Source: Diogma glabrata (lineage: Eukaryota; Arthropoda; Insecta; Diptera; Cylindrotomidae). Taken from it: a stretch of 64,000 nt of DNA. Under the pieces are notes generated by a model. That model did not search any database. It worked only from the letters and a program-made list of their open reading frames with translations, and was not told the origin of the DNA. The position numbers and the translations under genes are program-made. Position 1 is the stretch's first letter; every line of letters starts with the position of its first letter. The stretch is from contig OY856188.1 in the NCBI GenBank assembly GCA_963693315.1, positions 195,248,322-195,312,321 on the forward strand, in the 5' to 3' direction. Of this stretch, positions 38,133 through 49,665 are shown one piece after another.

Positions 38133-39712
38133 TTAAGTTTTCGATCTAATATTTGGTTTAAGAAATACTACTTGGTTTTCTGTTAAACCAGGTGGTTTTT
38201 CTTTTTTCTCATTCTGCTTTTCCATTTTCTTTGCTGCTATCTCTAAATTGTTTTTCACCTCTAGGAATATATTATTCGCATGTGCTTGAATTTCTATTGG
38301 GCTTGTTAAGTTATTTTGATTAAATATAACTTCATTTGGCGTGAAGCCTGTGGCTGAATGTACAGAATTATTGTAAAGTGCAACCGACAATTCTATGGCA
38401 GCTGAAGTATTTGGAGTTACAAGTTTTTCCTTGTTTGTGTTGAATATCTCTATTATTGTTGCATGCGTTTTCTCAATCTGTCCATTAGATTCTGAGGAGG
38501 ATGCATATTCTATTTTAACGTTAAGTTTATTTAGATATTCTTTGAATTGTGCTGATTGAAAAGTGGTTTCATGATCAGAAATTATGGTGTTCGGAATTCC
38601 GAAAAGTGTAAAGTATCTATTTAGAGCGTTGGTAATATCAACTAAATTTTTGGTGTTAATTTGAATCATTTGAAGGTGTTTGGAAAACGAATCTATTACC
38701 GATAAGAAACTATTTTTATTTATACTAAAGATATCAATATGTATTCGCTCTAATGGTTTTTTTGTAATAGGTCTTGCAGATATTTTTATGTTATATGGTT
38801 TGCGATCATATTTATGTGAATTGCATATATTACAAGCGTTTATGTGATTTCTCATTTTGTTAAGCATTTTTGGGAAAAAATACGATCTCTTTAGTTGGCT
38901 CTCTACCTCTTTTATTCCTCGATGTGCTCTCTCATGTTCTTTGACTATAATTGTTTCTTGTCTATTTTCATTCATTACATCTTCAACAATTTTTGTGACG
39001 AAAACAAAATGACCTCGTTGTGAAAAATTTTTTCTAAATGATTCCTCTACTATAACTATGTCATCCATGTATACGTGACAGATTCTACCAATTAAACCTT
39101 GTAATACGTTGTTCATGGCACGTTGGAAAGTCGCTGGACCATTTTTCAGGCCAAAAGGCATTCGACAAAACTCGAAGTGGCCTTTATCTGTTGAGAAAGC
39201 TGTTTTTAATTGCGATTTCTTTTCCATTGGTATTTGATGGAAACCGGATTTTAGATCGAGTGTGGTGAAATAAATTGATTTTCCTAAACTATCTAATATG
39301 TCCTCGATTTGTGGTATTGGGAATTTGTCGTCAACTGTTTTTTCGTTGAGTTTTCTGTAGTCGATCACCACTCTTACCTTTTTTATACCTGAGTTATCAC
39401 ATTTCTTTGGAACGACCCAGATTGGTGCCGAGTATGGACTATTTGAGTTTTGAATGATACCGCTATGCAACATTTTTTGGATTTGATCTTCAACATCCCC
39501 TTTAAAATGGTACGGGTATCTATACGTTTTCGTATATACGGGTGTTTCGTCTCGGGTTTGAATCTCGTGTTTAATTGCTGTTGTTGCAGATAATTTCTCA
39601 TTCTGCTTTAACAATACACTTTGATTTCTATAAATTGTTGCAATTAACGCTGTCTCTTCGTTTTTGTTAAGATGTTCTGTTCTAATTACTTTTTTAATAT
39701 CGTCTTTACTAA
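38133..39712 (-). pseudogene. pol: Errantivirus Pol: RT fused to integrase by internal deletion
   Basis: Upstream coding resumes just after the protease frame ends (about 39712) and is open to 38133. RT fingers and palm are present: a TYRYPYHFK block, VIDYRKLNEKTV, LDLKSGFHQIPM, MPFGLKNGPATFQR and catalytic VYMDDIVI (about residue 181 of the main frame). Directly after this, at about 39047, the protein jumps to the end of RNase H/start of integrase. The zinc-binding HERAHRG ... CNICNS follows, then the integrase core with D (HIDIFSIN), D (IISDHETTF) and E (GQIEKTHATI). The RT thumb, connection and RNase H domain are missing but the reading frame is kept. A separate frame change lies at 39712. 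Without RNase H this copy cannot replicate on its own. Confidence 0.88.
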
Positions 39713-40344
39713 TTAATTGATTGCCATAAATATTGTTTCAAAATTATGAGATATTGTTTCAAAATTATTGACAATTAATTTTAACTTTGGAAGTTTTTTA
39801 GGTATTTGTGGTTCGTTTGTTAGAATTTTTATTGTAGTTTTACCGTTTTTAGAAGTATAAATGCCTGGTTGTACAACAATGTCTTCATTGACATTTTCAA
39901 ATTTCGGTACCAACCATTCACCATCGTTGGTTGTATTAAATGTAACAATATGATTATATACATTTCCCATCGGATAATAACGGTTGAAACTAAATTTGTG
40001 ATTATTTAAAATTATTGAATTAGTTTGATAATCAATCCTCGCGTTTAGCTTGGCCATTGATTCTGAACCGAGAATTCCATCAAAAAATTTGTGGAATTCT
40101 AACTCATAATACGTTTGTTTTGGAATATTTTTTTCTAAAAAATTTATTTTATATTTATTTTCTACTAAATGGTTCCCTAAAATATTTTTTACATATGTTT
40201 TTTGCTTTTGCAATAAATTCTCTGAAATGATACCAGGTTTTATTACGTTTTTATTTGCTCCGGTATCGATTAGCAATTTTACATTATTACATATTAGATA
40301 CGGAAGAAAATTTAGTCTTCCGTGTCTGAATCCCGTTCTAAATG
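39713..40344 (-). CDS. pro: Errantivirus protease region (start of Pol frame)
   Basis: The -1 frame relative to gag is open from the slippery site at 40345 and carries LNFLPYLICNNV followed by LLIDTGANKNVI, the aspartic protease active-site DTG. The rest resembles the retropepsin-to-RT linker (FDGILGSESMAKLNARID). It stops at 39713, right after a tandem duplication of an approximately 20-bp ATAATTTTGAAACAATAT segment (39724-39760), which probably caused the frame loss relative to RT. Confidence 0.82.
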
Positions 40345-41511
40345 AAAATTTTCCACATTTGGATCAGTATAATTTTCACTATTTTCTGAATTTGGATCAA
40401 TAAAATCTTCACTATTTTCTGAACTTAATCCTTCGATCTGTTTTTCATTTTCGGAATAAATCTCGTGATTATTAATAAATTTCCTGTTAAATGTTTGTCT
40501 TGATCGCATGGATAAATCGACGTCCATAGGAATTGGCCTGTCTTTTACCGAATTACTTTGTTTTTTTTCGTATGTTGAGTGCAATTGATTATTTCTTTGT
40601 TGAAATACATTAGGTTTATTTGGGAATATAACACCTGAATTATGTTTGATTAGGATATGTTGGGATAACTGCTGGTTTGTTCTCCTTGAGTTATTCGAAA
40701 TTAACTCATTGCAGTTAAATTTGCATAGAAAAGCATACGCTTCTTCTATATCTTTTGGTTTTGCTGCTTGTGCATAGCCAAAATATGGTTTTCTAAGACC
40801 TGATATAAATGCGGCTAATGCATCTTCATCAATGAATGCATTAATGGCATGCCAGGCATTATTGTATGTTTGGTTTTGTTTAGATAAAGATTTTATGTTA
40901 AGCATTATTTCTTTAATTTTATTAAAATATCCGTGGATACTTAAATTTTCGGTTTGTTTAGTCGCCCAAAGTTGCGACTTATAGAAAGAAAGTTCTTGCC
41001 GGTCACCCAAGGCTTCCTGCAGAATTTCTTTTGTTTCCCTAAAGGTTTTAGGATTGCCAGCCAGACAAAGTATGTCTTTGGCTTTTCCTTCTATTTTATT
41101 ATTAATTGCTTGCAAATACAAGCTATATTGTTGTTCGGATACAAGTGGCTCGAAAACACTAAGTGTATCATCGACGGTCTTGATCCATGATGATAATTGT
41201 TTTCGATTTCCATCGAACTTCGGAATTGACTTTATTGGATCTGGAATCCTAAATAAGTCTAGAACGTTTACCATATTGTTAACTACATGTTCTTGTTCAT
41301 GTGTTACTGGTGGTTGTTCCATTTTTTGATTAAGGTATGCCAATAATTGGTCATGTTCACCTTGTTTTTGGGTTATATTTTGTAATTGTAAACCAATTGC
41401 TTTAATTTGTTCTACAACTTGTTGATCCATTTCTAAGTTTGAGTTGGTTTCTCTTGAATCTTGGTCAATATTTCTATTTTGATCAAAGATTTTTGCCAAT
41501 TTTTTTCTCAT
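40312..41511 (-). CDS. gag: Errantivirus Gag
   Basis: 399 codons open from ATG 41511. The central region (PKFDGNRKQLSSWIKTVDDT to SGLRKPYFGYAQAAKP) is the conserved capsid-like domain of insect gypsy Gag. The C-terminus is acidic with repeated SENSE-type and DPN motifs and lacks a CCHC zinc knuckle, which is common in errantiviruses. It overlaps the Pol frame by about 30 nt. The ORF appears intact. Confidence 0.87.
   Translation of the reverse strand: MRKKLAKIFDQNRNIDQDSRETNSNLEMDQQVVEQIKAIGLQLQNITQKQGEHDQLLAYLNQKMEQPPVTHEQEHVVNNMVNVLDLFRIPDPIKSIPKFDGNRKQLSSWIKTVDDTLSVFEPLVSEQQYSLYLQAINNKIEGKAKDILCLAGNPKTFRETKEILQEALGDRQELSFYKSQLWATKQTENLSIHGYFNKIKEIMLNIKSLSKQNQTYNNAWHAINAFIDEDALAAFISGLRKPYFGYAQAAKPKDIEEAYAFLCKFNCNELISNNSRRTNQQLSQHILIKHNSGVIFPNKPNVFQQRNNQLHSTYEKKQSNSVKDRPIPMDVDLSMRSRQTFNRKFINNHEIYSENEKQIEGLSSENSEDFIDPNSENSENYTDPNVENFHLERDSDTED
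40345..40351 (-). promoter_or_regulatory. -1 ribosomal frameshift site AAATTTT
   Basis: In the Gag frame the codons GAA AAT TTT contain the canonical X-XXY-YYZ heptamer A AAT TTT, 11 codons before the Gag stop. After a -1 slip the frame is open into the protease. Position and direction match gypsy-class Gag-Pol expression. I did not model a downstream RNA structure. Confidence 0.75.
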
Positions 41512-41998
41512 ATACTATAAATTTGGATCTAATATTTCTATCTCTATCTAGTAGTGGATAGTAGACAGGTCGGCGTCTATCTTGTAGTGCGCTCGTTTGT
41601 CTAAATTGGTAACACAATTCTAATTCAATTTATTTACGTGTATTTATGAAAATATGCCTATCTTGTAGTACACTTTTTCCCGGAAATTTGAAATTTAATT
41701 AACCGTTAACACACGTATTATCATTTAAAAAAATCTCACTTTTTGTTAAAAAAATTTGTTTAAAGATTTCACTAAATAAAAATTAAATTTAAAATTGCTT
41801 ACCTGGTCGTGTTGAGCTGGTCCTAAATGAAGTTTATGATGCAATGTGGTGGAACCTCAAATCCTCTCAGCGCTTTCCTCTTGGGTAAACTTCAGCCAGA
41901 GATGTCAAAAAAAATTCAATTTTCTTGACGGGTTCACTTCGGAGTTGGTTTTTATTCGCCAATCACTACACTACACTACACTATATTATTCACTTAAC

Positions 41999-42012
41999 CG
42001 CACGGCTGCGCC

Positions 42013-42013
<1 letters not shown>
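41999..42013 (-). promoter_or_regulatory. Primer binding site, tRNA-Ser type
   Basis: Minus strand TGGCGCAGCCGTGC begins with the last base of the 5' LTR. TGGCGCAG is the start used by 17.6/297/ZAM-like errantiviruses, complementary to the 3' end of tRNA-Ser. Confidence 0.7.
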
Positions 42014-43204
<1,191 letters not shown>

Positions 43205-44770
43205 CCATGGTCATTCGCAACAGCGACATAATTACCATGGCAGCCGATTTTTTTAAGGTCGTTTATTACGTCAGTCTCCCATTGTAGTCGTGGTCTGCCT
43301 CGCGGTCGCCCACTCCCTGGGGTACTAACGTACATTTTTCTAATCATTACAGACTGTGAATCGGCTCGTAGAACATGGCCAAATCGAGCAGTCCTATTGG
43401 AACGGATACAACCTATTATATCAGGACCCTCAAAAAGGTCTCTGATCTCAAACTGATATCGGGTTCTATACTCTCCATCGTCTGTCTTAAGTAGACCAAA
43501 AATGTAGCGTATAAGATCTTACGCTCATATAAAAATAAATGTGATTCGTCATTTTGTATAAGGGTCCACGTTTGTGACACATACATCACAACCGGTCTAA
43601 TCAATGTCTTGTATAACTTGAGCTTGGTGTTGGTTGATACATACGGTGATCCAAGGAGAGGTTTAATTGAGTAGAAAGTTCGATCACCTGCAGCGATTTG
43701 AGCTTTTATATCTGTAAGTATGCTGTTGTTTGAGTCAAGCATTGATCCCAAATATTTAAAAGATTCAACTCCCTTAATTCGTTCATCGCCGCACATCAAA
43801 TCTTTCTTCTCAGCCTCTCTTGAAACATTCATATGTTTGATTTTATTGTAGTTAATTTGCGGACCAATTTTCCTAGCACCACTCTCAAGCGACTTGAAAG
43901 TCTCACTCATAACAGCTTCACTTCGGCCGAGGATGACAACATCATCAGCGTAAGCAATCATCTGTACTGAGTTTATTGACAAGATATTGTTATAAGTCGG
44001 TAGTTTCTTTTGTATAACATATTCCAAGGCTAAATTATAAAGTATAGGAGAGATAGCATCACCTTGTCTTAAACTGGAGTCGACTTTAAAAAACTTTAAT
44101 ATTTCGTTTTCTACTCGTACACAGCATTGGGAGTTCTGTACTGTCATTTTGCATAGTGATGCCAGTTTACCATGAATTCCCATTGACACTATAGCAGACC
44201 ATAGAGTCTCTCGTTCGAGAGTCGTAGGCCTGCCTGAAATCGATGAAGAGTTGGTGCACAGGTATGTTGAACTCTCGGCACTTTGCCAAAATCATCCTTA
44301 TCGAGAAAAGGGCATCGGTAGTACCTCGGCCCCGCCGGAAACCAGACTGATATTCTCCAAACAGTTGTTCAGCAAAAGGATTGATTTTGGATAGCAAAAA
44401 GTAGGCAAAAATCTTATATGCTGTGCAAAGGAGAGCGATTCCTCTGTAGGTTGCACATTGTAGGCGATTACCTTTTTTATGGATTGGTATCAGCATAGCT
44501 GTGTTCCAGTCCTGTGGCATGGTTTCAGTCCTCCAGATTATTTGAAAAAGTTCAAACAATCTTAAGGATAGAGTTTCGCCACCATGTACAATCATTTCGG
44601 ATGTTATATCGTCGATGCCAGGTGCTCTATTGCGTTTTAATTTTGACAGCGCTGCTTCGAATTCCTCTTTGGTTGGTTCGTCTAAATGTACTTTTGACGC
44701 ACGAATAAGCCTTGCTCGTCGCCTGACTTGTTGCTGGTCACTTAAGTTGAGAAGATTCTCAAAAAAAAGC
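43205..44770 (-). pseudogene. 5'-truncated RTE-type LINE
   Basis: Starts near 44770 before the RT (FEAALSKLKRNRAPGIDDIT), then MLIPIHKKGNRLQCATYRGI, YQSGFRRGRGTTDALF, FIDFRQAYDS, a frameshift near 44215, SSLRQGDAISPILYNLALEY, YADDVVILGR (catalytic) and SFKYLGSMLDSNNSI. Another frame change near 43465 leads to EIRDLFEGPDIIGCIRSNRT and the GRPRGRPRLQWETDVINDLK tail ending at about 43205. The domain order and C-terminal GRPR-W motif match the RTE element at 57241-60662 but the two differ in sequence, so they are separate subfamilies. The endonuclease is missing. Confidence 0.85.
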
Positions 44771-44777
44771 GGCCCAA

Positions 44778-44850
44778 GTATCTATCTATCTATATATATA
44801 AAGTATCTATCTATATATATATACTATCTATCTATATATCTATTTATATA
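44778..44850. repeat. (TATC)n/(TA)n microsatellite
   Basis: Alternating ATCTATCTATC and ATATATATA runs, right at the truncated 5' end of the RTE copy. Confidence 0.85.
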
Positions 44851-47170
44851 CAGACAATAATTCTAGCTTCCATAAATTTGAACAGCCGTTTTATATCCTC
44901 ATGTAATATTAAGACCAAGCCTTACAAAAAAAGATAGTTATTTATTTTTATGTAGACAAAAATATGTAGGTATTATTAATTGATATTGTGTGACACAATA
45001 GAGCAATTAACTAATAAAAATGTTTTAAAATTTAGAGGCCGAAACCGAAATGAAATAGCAAATCATTAGCGAATTTCTTTAAAAATGAATATTCTAATTT
45101 TAGAGTAAAAATCGAAATAGGGCGTCGTTACAACGATTGCTCATGAAAATTCGATTTCAAGTCTCATTTCTTTGTTTTAGAATCTCAAACCATTTGATTG
45201 ATACAAAGCTTCCATAAAAATTGACATTTCTGGCTGAAAATCAAAAAGTTTTCAACTTCAACTCAAGGGTTAACATCACGAACAAATAAATTCCGCACGG
45301 ACCCGCCATAAATGTCGACAAAGACCTAAATAACTTTTCAGCCTCGTAAATAAAAAATTTTACTTAATAACACGAAAAATAATGAAAGGCGCAGTAACTA
45401 ATAAATACATAATTATAAACGTATACCAACCCCAAATTTCAAAACGCTATTTACTAATATTTAACATCTACCATTAATTCAATACCTATCGGATGATTTT
45501 TTATCGGCGTTATCGGTGTTCATGATCCTACAAAAGACATTTGATATACATAGTTCTAAACCAAATATACACGACCACTTGCAAAACTCCTGTTATATTG
45601 CAACAACATCTAAAATGCCACAAAGCACCTGCTATATAGCAAAATACGTTTAAAGACTTTCATATCTTCTATCTATGCTTTGAACAGAGGTATTATATTC
45701 AGCTCAATTTTATAAAGTTATGAACTAAAAATGAGTTGAATTAGTAGTGTCTATGATCGAATGCCCAGATTAACACCCGAGAAGTGTGAAATAAGTAAAA
45801 AACTTGTTAAAAAATTTACAATTGTGGTTTGCTATATTATAATAACCCTTCAAACATTAATATTTGTGACACAAGTGAAATTACAATCTACTTTTTTGAC
45901 GGTGTAAGGTCAGTTTTTTTTTTACAAAAAACTTACCTTGATTTTCCGTTATACGAATTGTTTTGGCTTTTTAATTTATCAACAACAACACAACACAAAT
46001 TCTGTTATCACTACAGTCATATGCTCACAACATTGGTCTTTCTCTTCTCATCAATGACATTCGTGTATTAAGTAATTCGTTTTAAATAATTAATTTAAAT
46101 TAAGTTTTCGGGTTTACTTAAGTAGAGTTTCTTACTTTATGAAGATTATAAAAACACAATTCGTATTTTTTGATTTAAATAAATAATAAAAAACAACATT
46201 GACAAAATGTTAAACATTGTATATGTAATGTTTAGTAATTTCTAAACCTCTAACTTTTGCCGATTTTGTAACAAAATTGTGTTATCGTTACCTAGGTCAT
46301 GTAATAAAATCGTTACCAATCAATATTCATAGTTTTATATGTTTTTCAGTTTCTTTATAATCATAAAAAACACTAATTAATTGCTAATAAAACGACAGCC
46401 GAAAACTTAATTTTAAAATTAATCCAATGACTGTTCTAGAAAGGTTCTTTTGTTTTTAATTAATCACGTTTTAGTTTTTTGCTTATGTTTTATAGTAAAA
46501 AAATGTTTAGTCATATTTTTTTTTGAGCTGATTCATGGTGCTTCTCTGTATAAAGGTCAAGATTAATTTGTATCACAAAGTTTATTGAACAGAGAAACTA
46601 AAAAAAAAAGTCCGAGCGGCAGGATGCCCGCTAGAAATAGGTAGATTTCGAAATCAGACAGTTTTGTGTACAAGTAGAATCTGATGTATAAGATTAATTT
46701 AAACAAAACAAACTAATTATAAACAGATGTCGAACAAATTTTACAAAGAAAATTAGCTACATATAAGCAAAATTACATCTATCCAATTTTGCAACAAACA
46801 AACACCAGATCACAAATCACACACAGAACGCGTGTGTGACAATTTATGACACTATATGAAAAAAAAAAGCAAACTTCTCTATATCATATGTCCGATGTCG
46901 TGAAATTTAATGAATTTTAATTTAATGAATTAATTAAAAATTTAATTAAAAATTTAATAAAAAGTTTTTAATTTTAATGAATTTTTAGAAATATAATACA
47001 AATCAATCTAGAAGTTAATATATACTACAGATATCTGACATTTAGATTAACAATATTACTATAAACTGACCAGACGTCCCACGCTGCGTGGAAATATCCC
47101 ACATTTCTGTAGTATCTCTATTTTTTTATATATTTATCGCACACTATTGTTATAATTAAAAAACAAGAAA
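44851..47170. other. AT-rich spacer, right edge in an old LTR
   Basis: No gene. The last tens of bases before 47171 should be the continuation of the gypsy LTR that is split by the insertion at 47176. GAATTTTAATTTAATGAATT-like repeats lie near 46910-46980. Confidence 0.45.
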
Positions 47171-47175
47171 GATAT

Positions 47176-49645
47176 TGTTCACGCATTATCGTGAATTGTT
47201 AAATAGTTTACCTGAAAAATCAAAATATTTTAAATTAGGATCAAAACAAAACCAATTAAAGATTTATAAAATTATGCAAAACATTACCAAAACAATCCTT
47301 TTGAAATGTCAACGAAACTTTCAATTTTGAATTGACGTGTTCGGTATATTTTGATCATTCATTCGATATTTTCAATTTTCACATTGAATTTATGTGTTCG
47401 TTATTCTATATTATTAATTCAATAGTTTCGAGATCGTTGGTAAACTTGACAGCTGTGATTTGTAGAGTTTTGGCTTTCTATGAAATGGACTGTTTTTGGT
47501 AGTTTTGCTCTCTTTTATTCTTACGAATTTATATCTGAATAGTATTGTCAGTAAAAAGTGTTGTTTGTATTACCATGTAGTTGGTTGAGTATGAGCTAAG
47601 CTTTCTCTTTTAGTTTTAAGTGAATTTTAAATATTTTGTATTTCCATGTGTTAAAATCAGTAATTGTAAAATTAATAAATGAAGTTTACATAAAGTTGTG
47701 TGCATCAGGTCAGTTTTTTAATGTATATATAAATTAACCAAATAGTTTTTTCTTTGTTCTCTGACAAATATTCGTCGAGTGTGCATGCAGTAAAAAAAAC
47801 CTCGTATAAGTTTCATCGATTGGAACGGGTGATGTGTCCATGATATTTTCATTTCATATGTACATAACTTCAACTATTATATGAGCTGATATTTTTATCA
47901 TTGCATAGTTCATCTCATATGTACATAATTTCAACTATTATATGAGCTGATATTTTCATCATTGCATAGTTCATCTCATATGTACATAATCTCAACTATT
48001 ATATGATCTGATATTTTCGTCATTGCTTCAGTTAGTCATCGCTTTTACATAACTTCAAATATTATATGAGCTGATATTTTCATCATTGCATAGTTCATCT
48101 CATATGTACATAATCTCAACTATTATATGATCTGATATTTTCGTCATTACTTCAGTGAATCATCGCAATTACATAACTTCAAATATTAAACGAGCTGATA
48201 TTTTCATTTCATATGTACATAACTTCAACTATTATATGAGCTGATATTTTCATCATTGCATAGTTCATCTCATATGTACATAATCTCAACTATTATATGA
48301 TCTGATATTTTCGTCATTGCTTCAGTTAGTCATCGCTTTTACATAACTTCAAATATTATATGAGCTGATATTTTCATCATTGCATAGTTCATCTCATATG
48401 TACATAATCTCAATTATTATATGATCTGATATTTTCGTCATTACTTCAGTGAATCATCGCAATTACATAACTTCAAATATTAAACGAGCTGATATTTTCA
48501 TTTCATATGTACATAACTTCAACTATTATATGAGCTGATATTTTCATCATTGCATAGTTCATCTCATATGTACATAATCTCAACTATTATATGATCTGAT
48601 ATTTTCGTCATTGCTTCAGTTAGTCATCGCATTTACATAACTTCAAATATTAAACGAGCTGATATTTTCATTTCATATGTGCATAACTTCAACTATTATA
48701 TGAGCTGATATTTTCATCATTGCATAGTTCATCTCATATGTACATAATCTCAACTATTATATGATCTGATATTTTCATCGTTGCTTCAGTTAGTCATCGC
48801 ATTTACATAACTTCAAATATTATATGAGCTGATATTTTCATCATTGCATAGTTCATCTCATATGTCCATAATCTCAACTATTATATGAGCTGATATTTTC
48901 GTCATTAATTCAGTGAATCATCGCAATTACATAACTTCAAATATTATATGAGCTGATATTTTCATCATTGCATAGTTCATGTCATATGTACATAACTTCA
49001 ACTATTATATGAGCTGATATTTTCATCATTGCATAGTTCATCTCATATGTACATAATCTCAACTATTATACGATCTGATGTTTTCGTCATTACTTCAGTG
49101 AATCATCGCAATTACATAACTTCAAAATATTATATGAGCTGATATTTTCATCATTGCATAGTTTATCTCATATGTACATAATCTCAACTATTATATGATC
49201 TGATATTTTCGTCATTACTTCAGTGAATCATCGCAATTACATAACTTCAAATATTAAACGAGCTGATATTTTCATTTCATATGTGCATAACTTCAACTAT
49301 TATATGAGCTGATATTTTCGTCATTACTTCTGTTAATCATCTCGTTTGCATAACTTCAATTATTATATGAGCTGAGATATTTTCATCATTGCATCATTCA
49401 TCTCACTTACATAATTTCAACTATTATATGAGCTGAGACATTTTCGTCATTGCTTCAATCAAAACATCTCATATGTACATGATTTTCAACTATTATATGA
49501 GTCGATATTAGTCTCTGTATTTCTCTGGGTCTCACATTACCTTGATATTTGCATCACGGTGTTGGAAGTTGATGTGCCAACCAACTCACATCAAAATATA
49601 TCGTCAAGAAAAAAATACAGTCCACCTCTCATCGACGCCGCATCA
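47176..49645 (+). repeat. 5' LTR of the satellite-LTR element
   Basis: About 670 bp of single-copy AT-rich sequence, then the 61-bp satellite (47848-49505), then about 140 bp ending GACGCCGCATCA. The length is very large for an LTR. Confidence 0.9.
47848..49505. repeat. About 61-bp satellite array inside the 5' LTR
   Basis: The unit contains TATGTACATAACTTCAACTA, TTATATGAGCTGATATTTTC and CATCATTGCATAGTTCATC. Two main unit types (CATCATTGCATAG and CGTCATTGCTTCAGTTAGTC) alternate, and a longer block is repeated within the array, so there is higher-order structure. About 27 units; an identical-register copy lies at 53332-54989. Confidence 0.9.
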
Positions 49646-49647
49646 TT

Positions 49648-49665
49648 TGGTCCTTCGAGCCGGAT
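49648..49665 (+). promoter_or_regulatory. Primer binding site complementary to tRNA-Tyr
   Basis: TGGTCCTTCGAGCCGGAT starts two bases after the LTR. Its complement, ATCCGGCTCGAAGGACCA, matches the acceptor/T-arm end of eukaryotic tRNA-Tyr plus CCA over all 18 bases, as far as I know that tRNA. This is strong support for a reverse-transcribed LTR element. Confidence 0.85.

Noticed and set aside
45829..46071. 80-codon frame in the spacer
   Set aside because: AT-rich chance frame, no motif, no neighbouring element structure.
47848..49505. CRISPR-like array
   Set aside because: The units are contiguous and similar along their full length with no unique spacers, the genome is eukaryotic, and the array lies within an LTR.
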